A stretch of 64,000 nucleotides of DNA from Chrysophaeum taylorii (lineage: Eukaryota; Sar; Pelagophyceae; Pelagomonadales; Pelagomonadaceae): assembly GCA_029834535.1 (NCBI GenBank), contig JAQMWT010000682.1:62001-126000 (forward strand). Reading direction: 5' to 3'. Both the position numbers and the translations under genes were made by a program. Of the stretch, positions 48,875-60,436 are shown one piece after another. Each line of letters begins with the position of its first letter. The first letter of the stretch is position 1. The notes under the pieces were generated by a model that had not been told where the DNA came from, did not search any database, and was given only the letters and a program-made list of their open reading frames with translations.

Positions 48875-50117
48875 TTTTGGCGTTCGCCGAGATTATTCAA
48901 CAACCTTCGCCGCGCCTGGCCGTGCAATATAATATGCTAACCCTAAGAAGCTAGCTTTCTTTCTAACGGAACAAAAAACTCGGAACGGAACGGGACGGAA
49001 CGGAACGGAACGGTCGGTACTCTTTGAGAAGAATACTCTTTGCTCTCGAGCCTTGAGAAGAAAACGAACGGAAAGACGAATTTCGAATTCGTAACGAACC
49101 CGGAATTCATGGGCCAAATGCGTTGAAGCCTGCGCTGACACCCCATTCCTGCGGCCGTTCGCTTGCAGTTCGTTGACCCTGCGTCCTATTCCCCTCTCCA
49201 CACGAGCACTCAAATACCAATCTCAAAGACAGTCTTCTTGTGGTCGCACTTGCTTGAAAGGAAGACGGGCTCCAGCGTCTGACGAAGGGGTCGCGGTGTT
49301 AGTCTGCGACAGGTGACGTTCGGCAGTCGACGGCCGCCCGGAAAAAGTCTTCGAGGAAACTTAGAGAGGTCCTGTAGAAAAAAAGCGCGTGGGGTCCCAT
49401 CCCGCCAGAGGGCCGCACTCAGTCTTATTCACGGGCCGGACCGAACCGAACCGAACCACGTGTTTCGGCGCGCCGCATCCATGTCCACTGTTCGTAGCTT
49501 TGAGGCGTCGGGTCAACGAACTACAAGTGAACGGCCCGTAGTAGTAGACGGGTTTCAGAATAAACGGATTCATTAACAAGTGCAACAGAAGCGCTTACGG
49601 CAAAAAAAGAGCAAGCCTCCACAGAAGATGGCTAGCTTTTTGGTGTCGAAATGCCACAGTTTTCGCAGTCCTTGACCGGAAATGTGAGGGGCGTTATGTT
49701 CGGAGGTTCGAGGGCGTTATGTTCGGCTCAGGTCGATTCAACAAGAGATGACACAGAGACGTCATAGACCCAAAAGAGACCTATGTGTTTTTCCTGAACT
49801 GTTCGGCGAAGCCTCGCGCATATAATAACGGCAACGATATTATGTTGCTTTCATCTTCACAACCTGCTCGAAGCCCACGCCCAGACACTTTTGTTGTCTG
49901 TGATGGGTCTTTTATTATCTTTTAACGGGGAACGCGCGGCGTCCTGGGTGTTTTTGCTTGCCGAGAATGATGACGCGGTGAGGGGGATATATGATTTGGT
50001 GGGGAAATGGACATTTGATGATGATGATGTAGGGGTGCCGAGAAAGAGAGTGAGAGAGCGGAGATTTGATTTCATGGACGTGGATCTGATCAGATCTCTT
50101 TTTTTTTTTTTCTTCAG
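48875..50117. other. Intergenic and low-complexity, no gene recognised
   Basis: About 1.2 kb. It holds an ACGGA-type run (48978-49014) and a repeated GGGCGTTATGTTCGG at about 49691-49735. A T14 run lies at 50098-50111. Open frames are short and without a domain. Confidence 0.5.
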
Positions 50118-51260
50118 TCACGCAGGAGTATGCCGACTCGGCAGCGGAGGAGTCGCTGGGCGATGAGGGTTCAAGCGCGACACGCTGGCTTTGTTAAGAC
50201 GGACGAAGATATGCCGGTGGTGCGCCGAGACGTTGATGAGCTCGTGGAGGGCGTTGACGGCGTAGTGAACGACACGGTCCGAGGAGGCGGGGTTCATCGC
50301 GAGAGCGTGGAGCGCGTGTACGAGGTCGTCGCGAAGCTTGATTATCGCGCGGGCCACGATTCGTGAGCGCGAGGCTTTCGCTGCCAAGGCGAGCTCGCTC
50401 AAAGACGAGAGGGCGTAGAAGACGGCGAGTTCGCTGTGCGCACAGGTTGTGGAGGCGTGAAGTAAATACCCGGCGACGACGCCGTCGTAAAACTGCGACC
50501 GAGCAACGCGCTCCAAGACACGAAGGCTCGCGTCGTCGTCACGGCGACGACGGCGGCTCACGGCGTACTCCGTCGCGACGGCCAGGGCGTACGCGCACGC
50601 GGCCTCGGCGACAGCGGGGAACTCGGCGCCGTGGCGAGCGAACGCGGCGAGAACCGCGCCGTCGCAGTCGGTGGTGTGGGTAGCGTGGGCGAGGCGCACG
50701 TATACGAGCGACCGCGTGCCGCGCTCCTGGAGGACGTGGTCCTCCGGCCAGGCCCGCATCGCAGCGACAACGCTGTCGGCGCACAAGCGGCCGTCGTCCA
50801 GGCCGCACAACGCGAGGCGCACGTGGACGTCCCCCAGCGCGGATGCTGTCGCGCTGCAGATGGTCCTCGCGAGCGAAGCCATCGCAGAGTCGGGGCTCGA
50901 AAATTCCCGCATCCTTCGCAAGCACGAGACCAGAACGTCGACGCGCCTGTACTCGCCCGCGCGCACCACCCTTGCGAAAGAGGCGAACGCGAGCCGCCAC
51001 CCGCCGAGCGCCTCGGCGGTCTCGGCGCAATCGCATCCGTAGACCGCAGCGCACAGGGACTTCCAGGGGACGATATCGCGGTAATCGCGGCTAGTCTTCG
51101 AGACCGCGAGGATGCCGTCGCCACTCAGCCACTCCCACCACTCGGTCGCCGTCCTGGCAGGCTCGAGGACGCTCATCAGCCGCCGCTTTACCACGGGCAG
51201 CATGTCCTCCGTCGACAACTGGGTCAAGCGTTTGCAAGTCTCATCCATGGTGTGGTCCAT
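50118..51260 (-). CDS. Helical-repeat (armadillo-like) protein, unknown
   Basis: From the ATG at 51258-51260 the protein has 380 residues (an upstream TTG would add 15). It is built of paired amphipathic helices (for example EWWEWLSGDGILAVS, VDVLVSCLRRMREF, AVFYALSSLSELALAAK, YAVNALHELINVSAHH), like armadillo/HEAT-type repeats. No catalytic residues are seen. It is probably a binding scaffold. The family is not recognised. Confidence 0.5.
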   Translation of the reverse strand: MDHTMDETCKRLTQLSTEDMLPVVKRRLMSVLEPARTATEWWEWLSGDGILAVSKTSRDYRDIVPWKSLCAAVYGCDCAETAEALGGWRLAFASFARVVRAGEYRRVDVLVSCLRRMREFSSPDSAMASLARTICSATASALGDVHVRLALCGLDDGRLCADSVVAAMRAWPEDHVLQERGTRSLVYVRLAHATHTTDCDGAVLAAFARHGAEFPAVAEAACAYALAVATEYAVSRRRRRDDDASLRVLERVARSQFYDGVVAGYLLHASTTCAHSELAVFYALSSLSELALAAKASRSRIVARAIIKLRDDLVHALHALAMNPASSDRVVHYAVNALHELINVSAHHRHIFVRLNKASVSRLNPHRPATPPLPSRHTPA

Positions 51261-51551
51261 CTTCTTTCTTCCTTGCGCGCTCTCAGGATGCACGTTTGGC
51301 AGCAATCGCTTTACGATGTGCTGATGATGATTCGGTCGGATGTCTTACAAAGAATGAGGGATGAGGTCTCTACCCCACAAAAGCCGTTTGACATATATGT
51401 GGGAGCGGGTTTTGCCGATTCGCAGTGATTTCCTGGCACGACGCGTCCACAAAATAACAGCCCACTTAACGTGCGTGCTGTGGCGAAAAACATCTCTGGC
51501 ATCACCCATCTGCTAGGGAACAGTCCAGCTTGACAACATCATCATCATAAC

Positions 51552-52067
51552 ATGGCCGCAGTCGAGAACGAGCTCTTGATTCGGCTGCAGGACATCGAGG
51601 GGCTCGACGACCTGTGCACGAGCCTCGATTCGGTGTTGGACTCTGAAACCGCCGAATTCTTCAAGTCGAGTTTCATCTTGGACGACGACGGCGGCGATGA
51701 CGAGGATTTCGGCTTTGAAGAGGAATCCGAACCCAAGAAAGAGGCGCTGCCGCCCGTGGTCGAAAATAAGTCTAAGAAGCGAGTCGCGGCCGCCGACTTG
51801 GACCGCGAGTGCCCCGAAAAGAACCCCCGCGTAGCTGAACCGCTCGTCTTCGCGTCTCCCGGAGCGCCGCATTTCGCCCAGCCCAACCTCAACTACCTCC
51901 TGGACCTCCTCAGCTCGAACGAGTGCCGCGACCGAGCGACACGCACCCCCGCGCAAGACGCTCTCCTCTTCAACTACGCCGCGAGCGTCGCCAACGAGAT
52001 CAAGGCTGCCCAGCCTCGCCGTGTCGTCCTGTCGCGCGAAGACGACGAGCGTTCCGTTTTCCTGTAA
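51552..52067 (+). CDS. Small acidic protein, unknown
   Basis: A 171-residue protein. An N-terminal helix (LIRLQDIEGLDDLCTSLDSVL), an acidic middle (DDDGGDDEDFGFEEESEP), a Lys-rich stretch like a nuclear signal (NKSKKR), and a C-terminal helix region (PNLNYLLDLLSSNECRDR). It could be a nuclear adaptor or transcription cofactor. There is no known domain. Confidence 0.5.
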   Translation: MAAVENELLIRLQDIEGLDDLCTSLDSVLDSETAEFFKSSFILDDDGGDDEDFGFEEESEPKKEALPPVVENKSKKRVAAADLDRECPEKNPRVAEPLVFASPGAPHFAQPNLNYLLDLLSSNECRDRATRTPAQDALLFNYAASVANEIKAAQPRRVVLSREDDERSVFL

Positions 52068-52863
52068 GCCCTTCTTTGTTTTGATTGCCGTTTCGTCTTC
52101 CCCTTTGTCAGGACCGCGCGACCGACCAATCTCGGAACACGCGCGCCTTCTCCCCCCCCCAAACAAAAACCATTGTTGTGCGACATCTCGTTTTGAAAAA
52201 AAGAAAAAAAAGAAAGAAAGCCTTGGATGACATCGCTGATCAATCGACCTCACCTTGGAATCCTGCAACCAGAATGATCAGCTGTCGCGGCTCGTACGCG
52301 CACTCACACCCTTATCGCCCATTTTCCCCTTCATTGCGCACTCACACCCTCATTCGCCCATTTTCTCCTTCATTGGGCAGACAGGATGTCGGCCCCTTTC
52401 TACTCATCTCATTGGGGCCTCATTGGGACCTTTTGCAAAATACACGATACATCTCTTGTTTATTCACGATGCTCCCCCTAATTTTTTTGTGTGCCTGCTG
52501 GCTGCTGCCTCTTACAAATTTGAATTTAGTTGTTGCAACTTTCTTTTTCTTAGCAAGGCATTGTCGATCGGATCGGATCGGATCGGATCGAGTCGTATCG
52601 AAGCGAATCGATCGTGTAGGACGAGCGCTTGAGGGTAATTAATTGCTCATTTTATCTTTGAGCCTGGGAGTTGCAAACCATAACAATAATAAGGGATTGG
52701 TCAAGTTTGGTCAACAAGTATGGTCAATTTGTTTCAAGTTTGCTCGATTTGATGTATGTTTGAGAAAAAATTCACAAGTCTTGTCACTTCAGCTGAAGTT
52801 TGATCAGTTAAGTTTGGTCACTCCAAAGTTGCATTAAGTTTGATCAATCGACCCTTCAAGTCT
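52068..52863. other. Intergenic with GGATC run, then start of the AAGTTTG zone
   Basis: A GATCG run lies at about 52567-52612, and five AAGTTTG[AGC]TC-type motifs occur between 52700 and 52860. No gene is seen. Confidence 0.5.
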
Positions 52864-53871
52864 TCCTAACTACTAATCGACAGATGTTTGTTTGTTCGTC
52901 TGTTTGTCTGTCCCTCGATTTAGGGTAAGGATCAGGTGGGCGCGAGAGTAAGGATCAGGTAGGCGCGAGAGCCAGACAGTGATCCTCCAAGCCGTCTACG
53001 GCGACCTCGCAGACTATTTCCACGACCCGCGGCGGCTCTTTCAGCGCGCCATTCTCACGCCCCGTCGAAACGATGTTGTCGATGCTGACAACGCGCGCAT
53101 GACCGCAGCCTTTTTTTCCCGGAGACGAGGCGTCGGAGTTCTTTTCGGCTGACTAGGCTGGGTCGGAAGACGACGCCTCGCTCTTTACAGTAGAGTTTTC
53201 AACTCCCTGAGAACCAACGGGATGCTGACTTTGAGCGCGAGCTTAAGGTCTTCGAAACCTCGACCCGTCGCACGGCCACTGCAACGGTACCAGATATATG
53301 ATCGATCGTGTCGTTGTCACCGAGGCTCCTCCAACCTGTATCCCCTAAGGCCCGCCGACGCCAAACGATCACCAAGAGCCAGGGCCAGACGCCCCGCGAG
53401 GTCGGCGTCCTCTTTCCCAAGCCCGTCTTCTGCCACGTCCAGCTCTACGTGGCTCTCTGTCGATCGGCATCCCCGAGGATATACTCATCTGGGTCGACGA
53501 CTCCACCCTACCCCACACGTGCTGCGCAATACCGATAAGCCCCCTCCCGGCGTCTACACGCGCACTATAGGTGAACGTACTGGGACCACGTGAACTTACT
53601 GGGGTTTGAGATTGGGACTAGGTGAACTGAGTGACCAGGTGAAACTGGGACTAGGTGAACATACTGGGGTTTTTAGAGTAAACTCAAAGGTTGGCGGCGC
53701 GTGCGGATCAAAGCAGCTTAGATTGGCGTTTGCGAGAGCGACGAGCTCAAAGGAGTTGGTGTGAGCTAGGTGAACTTACTGACCAGGTGAACTTATATGA
53801 AACTTACTGGGACCAGGTGAACTTACTGGGGTTAGAGATTGGGACTAGGTGAACTTACTCTCCTGCACTTG
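52864..53871 (+). mobile_element. Helitron-type short element, copy H5
   Basis: Starts TCCTAACTACTAATCG and ends TCCTGCACTTG. The helicase relic reads as in H1 (ITKSQGQT and QLYVAL). It lies within the AAGTTTG-motif zone and interrupts it. Confidence 0.75.
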
Positions 53872-54812
53872 TTTGATAAATAACCTTGTAAGTTTGGTCA
53901 ACAAGTGAGGATATTGGTGCGAAAATGCTTTTAAAACGACAGCCAGGTGCTGCAGCAATGCAGATTCTACCGTGGCGTTACACGCACGGCATGGGGACCC
54001 CCCCGTGACCGCCTTAGAAGGAGATCCATCCTAAGACAGCGCGGCGATACGCAAGGAGAGCGGGCAGCGACGCGCGGCCTCGAGAGCAGATTCCCACGGC
54101 TTGGCGTACTTAAGCTGGGCCCATTCTCGTACCTTCCGTCGTTCGTTGAAGCCACCCAAACCGCGACACTCAGCACGGTGCTGTTGCCGTGGTCGTACGT
54201 CATTCTTCAGCAACAAGCGGACATCGGACACCAGACTTACATGGTCTGCGTGAGACGGATCACCCCATTCTGCATCCCAAAATCCGAGAGGGGAAGCGTC
54301 TTTGATAATCGACTCGGGGTCGAGAACGCGAAACTCGACGACCTCGAGATACTGCGCGAGCAACGCCCCTGGAGCACCCGAAGATTTTAGTCCCACGCTT
54401 GCGCGGTACCGTACAGGACCACGTTCAGGAGTTCCTCGCCGTCGCGTACTCGATCCGGAGTTAGCTGTCCAGCTTGAACATGGGACGGCAACGCGAACAC
54501 GTGCCGTTACGCCTGCATAAACAACTCGCGCGACCGTAAGTGAACACCTCCTTATCTTCCTCCTCCTCAAGCATTTCGACAACCCCGCAAGATCTCCCGC
54601 TGCTGCTGTACCGTCGAGCACTCTACGAGAAAGTCGGGAAATACAAGCTGCGGCGCGAAGGGATGTCAAGACGTCGACATCCTCTCTCCGGAAGATCGCC
54701 GACACCAAACCTAGACAAGTCTCAAATATGACAAGTTTGATGTGATTGTTCGAAATTTGATCGCACCAAATTGAATTAGGTTTGATCACAAGAAGCTACA
54801 AGTTTTTTGTCA

Positions 54813-55022
54813 TTAAATGTCGACTGCTAAGAGGGGGTGTGTGTGTGGTGCATGAAGGATGTGGGTGGTTTTGTGGGGTAGGAGGGATGTGCCTGACGGG
54901 CAGAGATAAGTATGCGGGACCTAGTCGGGGTCATCGCCGAGTCATGGGGCAGGCGAAGAGAGGACGGGCCCCGCCCGGAGGTCGTACGCATGCTGCCGCC
55001 GGACGTATGTGCGACGAAGGGT
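54813..55022 (+). repeat. R2 repeat, longest copy
   Basis: 210 bp, matched in reverse by 58200-58412 with few differences, and in part by 9078-9164, 32195-32275 and 38612-38680. It begins TTAAATGTCGACTGC and ends near GCGACGAAGGG. Its second half contains a GC-rich stretch with an open frame (MRDLVGVIAESWG) of unknown meaning. Confidence 0.8.
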
Positions 55023-55204
55023 GACGTCCTGCTGGGATCGGGCGGCCTGGGTGGGGCTCCCCGAGGCGGCGACATGGGTGAGGGCGGTGAGGGCACAGCG
55101 AGCCCGGCCTAATGCGTTGGCGATCCCCCACTCACGGTAGATGCGGCGAGTTTGGGCCGCCTTTGCCTCTGTGAAGTTGGCGCAGCAGTTTTTTGTCAGT
55201 TACA

Positions 55205-55300
55205 CGCAAGTTTGATTACTCGAATTGAAGTTTGATCACGCAAGTTTGATCACAAAGTTTGATCAACGATGTTGCAAGTTTGGTCACAAAGCCTCCAAGT
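55205..55300 (+). repeat. Cluster of AAGTTTGATCA motifs
   Basis: Six near-copies of AAGTTTG[AG]TCA within 95 bp. Others occur at about 52700-52850 (five), 53891, 54734, 54780 and 56113. Confidence 0.8.
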
Positions 55301-56163
55301 TTGACCATACACACGCATCAACATGCGAACACTCGCAGAACAACATCCACAAACAAGGCCTGCGCAAGACAGGGCTGATACCGCGCTGTTTCGTCGCCCA
55401 AGGTTTTTCGGACGCACCTTAGTTCGATGTTTATGGCAGACTACAGCGAACGATCCCGGTTCGCCATCTCGTGCCTTTAGCGGATGACGCTGTTGCAGAT
55501 GTCCGTCAAACGCATATGCCGAGAAGAGCCGCCTGACTTGCCCTGCATAAAGCCCTTGATGAGGACCGACACGGCCTCGCGGAAGTTCCTCGCGCGATAG
55601 CTGGATCTTCATCGGCACAAGGCTCGGAGCAGGTGTGCCTTTCAGCACACGTAACGATATTGTCTACTTGCACATCACAACGAGCAGCACCCACAGAGAA
55701 GCTGCAGCCTTGTATCTTGCAATTGAACGACAACGCTGTCGCGCTGTTGTTAACCATGTTGTTGTACGCGCCGTCAACTTGCCGCCCGTGTCGAACATCA
55801 TCTGCTGCAAGTCGGCCTCGCGAATACACACGCTGAACTTGGCATATAGGTTATGTCAAGTAAAGTGGAGCCTCGTGTTCGCACGCTCTGTTCTGCGACA
55901 GCGTTACTCCGTAATCTCTCATAGTCGTTTACCTTCGTCAGGACACGCGACTTCTTGTATTCTATCTCGGCGTCGTGGTCAACCGACGTCGGCGTGTTAC
56001 CAACACGCTCCCGCTCGACCTGAGCGAAGCCCGCATCGATACCGACCTCCTCATCGATCTTTTCGAAGTCGAAGGACGCTGCGAGTCACGCCGCGACTTG
56101 TTGAGGGTTTACTTTGATCAAACGTACAAGGTGGTTACAAACTTGACTTTTCCCTAATAAAAA

Positions 56164-57203
56164 CAAGTGCAGGCCAGTAAGTTCACCTAGTCCCAATCTC
56201 TAACCCTAGTAAGTTCACCTCGCCTCAGTAAGTCACCTGGTCAGTTAGTTCACTTAGTCCCAATCTCTAACCCGGCGTAAACCCACTCGTGCTCACACCC
56301 ACTCACTCCACTCTCCTTTGAGCTCGTCGCTCGCACCCCCGCCAATCCAAGCTGCTTTGATCCGCACGCGCCGCCAACCTTTGAGGTTGAGTTGTCAAAA
56401 AAAACCCAGTAAGTTCACCTGGTCCCAGTAAGTTCACCTGGTCACTCAGTTCACCTAGTCCCAATCTCAAACCCCAGTAAGTTCACCTGGCCCCAGTAAG
56501 TTCACCTACAGTGCGCGTGTAGACGCCGGGAGGGGGCTTATCGGTATTGCGCAGCACGTGTGGGGTAGGGTGGAGTCGTCGACTCAGAAGAGCATATCCT
56601 CGGGGTTGCCGATCGACAGAGAGCCACGTAGAGCTGGAAGTGGCAGAAGACGGGCTTGGGCAAGAGGACGCCGACCTTGCGGGGCGTCTGCCCTGGCTCT
56701 TGTTGATCGTTTGGCGTAGGCGGGGCTTGAGGGATACAGGTTGGAGGAGCCTCGGTGACACGACACGATCGATCATGTATCTGGTACCGTTGCAGTGGCC
56801 GTGCGACGGGTCGAGGTTGCGAAGACTTTAAGCTCGCGATCAAAGTCAGCATGCCGTTGGTTGTCAGGGAGTTGAAAACTCGACTGTAAAGAGCGAGGCG
56901 TCGTCTTCCGACCCAACCTAGTCGGCCGAAAAGAACTCCGACGCCTCGTCTCCGGGAAAAAAAGGCCGCGGTCACGCGCGCGTTGTCAGCATCGACAACA
57001 TCGTTTCGACGGGGCGTGAGAATGGCGCGCTGAAAGAGCCGCCGCGGGTCGTGGAAATAGTCTGCGAGGTCGCCGTAGACGGCTTGGAGGATCAATGTGT
57101 GGCTCGCGGGCCCACATGATCCTTACCCTAAATCGAGGGACAAACAGACAGACAGACAAACAAACAGACAGACAGACAAACATCTGTCGATTAGTAGTTA
57201 GGA
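56164..57203 (-). mobile_element. Helitron-type short element, copy H6
   Basis: Minus orientation, 5' end TCCTAACTACTAATCG at 57203, 3' end GGCCTGCACTTG at 56164. The helicase relic has one lost base near 56697 and another near 56760, so frames differ from H7. It lies head-to-tail with H7, 21 bp apart. Confidence 0.75.
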
Positions 57204-57224
57204 TAAGTTTCAAATAAATAAATA

Positions 57225-58474
57225 CAAGTGCAGGCCAGTAAGTTCACCTATCTCTAACCCCAGTAAGTTCACCTGGTCCCAGTAAGTTTCATATAAGTTC
57301 ACCTGGTCAGTAAGTTCACCTACCTCACACCAACTCCTTTGAGCTCGTCGCTCTCGCCTCCGCCAATCTAAGCTGCTTTGATCCGCACGCGCCGCCAACC
57401 TTTGAGTTTACTCTAAAAACCCTTTACTCTAAAAACCCCAGTATGTTCACCTGGTCCCAGTTTCACCTGGTCACTCAGTTCACCTAGTCCCAATCCCAAA
57501 CCCCAGTAAGTTCACGTGGTCCCAGTAAGTTCACCTATAGTGCGCGTGTAGACGCCGGGAGGGGGCTTATCGGTATTGCGCAGCACGTGTGGGGTAGGGT
57601 GGAGTCGTCGACTCAGAAGAGGATATCCTCGGGGTTGCCGATCGACAGAGAGCCACGTAGAGCTGGACGTGGCAGAAGACGGGCTTGGGCAAGAGGACGC
57701 CGACCTCGCGGGGCGTCTGGCCCTGGCTCTTGTTGATCGTTTGGCGTAGGCGGGCCTTAAGGGATACAGGTTGGAGGAGCCTCGGTGACAACGACACGAT
57801 CGATCATGTATCTGGTACCGTTGCAGTGGCCGTGCGACGGGTCGAGGTTGCGAAGACTTTAAGCTCGCGATCAAAGTCAGCATGCCGTTGGTTGTCAGGG
57901 AGTTGAAAACTCGACTGTAAAGAGCGAGGCGTCGTCTTCCGATCCAACCTAGTCGGCCGAAAAGAACTCCGACGCCTCGTCTCCGGGAAAAAAAGGCCGC
58001 GGTCACGCGCGCGTTGTCAGCATCGACAACATCGTTTCGACGGGGCGTGAGAATGGCGCGCTGAAAGAGCCGCCGCGGGTCGTGGAAATAGTCTGCGAGG
58101 TCGCCGTAGACGGCTTGGAGGATCACTGTCTGGCTCTCGCGCCTACCTGATCCTTACTCTCGCGCCTACCTGATCCTTACCCTAAATCGAGGGACACTAA
58201 CCCTTCGTCGCACATACGTCCGGCGGCAGCATGCGTACGACCTACGGGCGGGGCCCGTCCTCTCTTCGCCTGCCCCACGCCTCGGCGATGACCCCGACTA
58301 GGTCCCGCGTACTTATCTCCGCCCGTCAAGCACATCCTTCATACCCCACAAACCCACCCACATCCTTCATGCTCCCCACACACACCCCCCCCTCTTAGCA
58401 GTCGACATTTAAAGACAGACAAACAGACAAACAAACAAACAGACAGACAAACATCTGTCGATTAGTAGTTAGGA
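57225..58474 (-). mobile_element. Helitron-type short element, copy H7, with R2 insert
   Basis: Same orientation as H6. It holds the longest helicase frame: 57512-58126 on the minus strand, starting ILQAVYGDLADYFHDPRRL. Near its 5' end an R2 copy lies at 58200-58412 between the TTGT repeats and TCCCTCGATTTAGGG, the same arrangement as at H2. Confidence 0.75.
58200..58412 (-). repeat. R2 repeat inside H7
   Basis: Reverse copy of 54813-55022, with an intact core. It lies in the 5' repeat run of H7. Confidence 0.8.
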
Positions 58475-58483
58475 AACTGGTCC

Positions 58484-58576
58484 TGTTACAACTGGAATGG
58501 AGCGTTAGACTAGCGATAAGGGAATGACGTAGGGATACTAGATACGTGGTGCAGGGGTAAGTGTCATAGCTTCCTC
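58484..58576 (-). repeat. Left LTR segment (3' LTR of the element)
   Basis: 93 bp shared with 63840-63932. A 50-55-bp tandem duplication of purine-rich sequence follows on the inner side (58578-58683). Confidence 0.7.
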
Positions 58577-58757
58577 TCACACAGGTGCTGGAAAAGAAAG
58601 AAAAGGAAAAGGGGTAAGTGAGGTCCTCACACAGGTGCTGGAAAAGAAAAAGGAAGAAGGAAAAAGGGGTAAGTGAGGTCCTAACAGAGGAGAAGCTTGG
58701 AGGAAGACGTCAATATAGGCATTGTGGCAGAAAGAAACAGGAGAGATCAGGGCGAAG

Positions 58758-60436
58758 TCACGAGGTGAGGTAACGAGCACGAAGCCGGAGGAAGGAAGGA
58801 GCTTGCGTACTGCGGGTGAAAATATCGCTAAGGTTGTCAAGACGAGTAATGTGTTGGAGATCAATGATGTGGTTGCGATGATATTCGGCGGTGCTGTAAA
58901 AGCGAATGTCAATATGGCGGGTGCGCCGTGTGAGACATTGGAGACGGACTTGGGTCACGGTGGTGCTATTATCGACATACATTGGTACCGTGTGACGAGG
59001 GAGATCAAAGTCATCAAAAAGTTTGAGAAGCCAAGAGAGCTCAGCAGTAGCGGCGTAAAGAGCGAGCAATTCAGCTTCAAAAGAAGAGCGAGCAAGGAGG
59101 TACTGCGAGCGGGAGCAGTAGGCTATCATAGAGCCAGCAAGGAGAAAACAAAATCCAGTAGTGGAGTGGCGGTCATCAGGGTCGTCGGCCCAGCTGGAGT
59201 CGGAATAACCACAGAGACGAAGGGTAGAATTGCGACCAAGAAAAAGGGCACGATCCTGAGAACCGTTGAGATAACGCAGAGTGTGGGATACAGCGTGCCA
59301 GTGGGGTTTACCAGGATTGTGTGAAAAACGCGCACACTGATTGACGGACCAAGTGATATCATGGCGAGTCATGATGGAGATAAATAAAACACAGCCAACA
59401 ATACGACGAAAAGGGATGCGCGCCATGAAGATGTGATCTGGAGAACCAGGAGCAGGACAATCAGCCGCAGAAAGATGAAGACCTTTGGGAGCGGGAGTCA
59501 GTTCAGGTTTACTGTTGATGAAGCGATGTTCGGTAAGGATTTCGCGGATAGCATGGGATTGGTCAAGAGTGAGTGTTCTTCGAGGGCGATCACGCGTAAT
59601 GCGAAGACCAACGTAAGTGGTGAGATCAAGCTCGTTGACGTCAGTGAAGGTTCGGAAACGTAGGAAGAAGGCTTGGTAATGGCCAAGGCAATGACGAGGG
59701 TGCGCCACAAGAAGATCATCAACGACAAGAACGAGACGTAGGACAACGGTAGAATTAAGCACGAGCTTGTAATTGCAAGTGTCACCAGATCCGCGGACGA
59801 AGCCACAATCATTGATAAGGAAGCGTTCCAAATAAAGCCACCAATTACGACAAGCTTGTTTGCAACCATACCAAGAGCGACGGAGCTTGTAAACGATTTT
59901 GGGACCATCGGTGGGTTGGCGAGGAGCATAGCCTTCGGGTGGCCAGACATAGATGTCTTCGTCAATGGGAGCTTGGATAAAAGCGGAGCTGACATCCAAC
60001 TTGTGCAAATCCCGTCATGAACAGCGACAAAGGTTAGAAAGAAACGAATCGTGACGATGTTAGCAACCGGCGAGTAGGTGTCGTGATAATCAATGCCGTG
60101 AACCTGGGTGTAACCGCGGACAACGAGGCGAGCCTTGTACGATTTGAAGCGGCCAGAGTCATACTTCTTGCGGAGGATCCACTTGAGGGTACAAATGTTG
60201 CCAGAAAAAGTCGAAGGAAGGCGAACAACATCCCAGCAACCAAGCTGACCAAGGGAGTGATATTCTTTGGCGATGGCTTGCAACCAGCCAGGACGCTCAG
60301 GATTGGTCTGAGCTAAAGCTTCACGTAAATGGGTGGAAGTAACGGTTGACTCGTCAATGTATGAATACTGAGAGGTTTCTTCGGAAGCAGAGTAATAAAC
60401 ATGTGCATGGGGATCAACAAGGGTGTTAGCTAACAA
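58758..60436 (-). pseudogene. Copia reverse transcriptase and RNase H, two frames
   Basis: The RT start (LREALAQTNPERPGWLQAI and KARLVVRGYTQVHGIDY) is in one frame from 60436 and shifts near 60010 to the frame 60008-58758, where LDVSSAFIQAPI, the catalytic LVLVVDDLLVA (usual YVDD), RNase H (YSDSSWADDPDDRHSTTG), and the end DIFTRS occur. The frame shift breaks the protein. Confidence 0.75.

Larger units (their letters stand above)
53872..56163. pseudogene. Decayed region within the AAGTTTG zone
   Basis: Holds an open frame on the minus strand at 54031-54789 (252 codons with no ATG start), including LEVVEFRVLDPESII and DVRLLLKNDVRPR, and plus-strand pieces VILQQQADIGHQ (about 54197-54232) and LPLDLSEARIDTDLLIDLFE (about 56003-56062). 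These look like remains of genes, some of the kind seen at 38.9-39.5 kb, but no family can be assigned. R2 lies at 54813-55022. Confidence 0.3.

Noticed and set aside
54031-54789. 252-codon minus-strand frame as a gene
   Set aside because: Starts at GTG in the motif zone, lacks an ATG and has a mixed character; treated as a relic.
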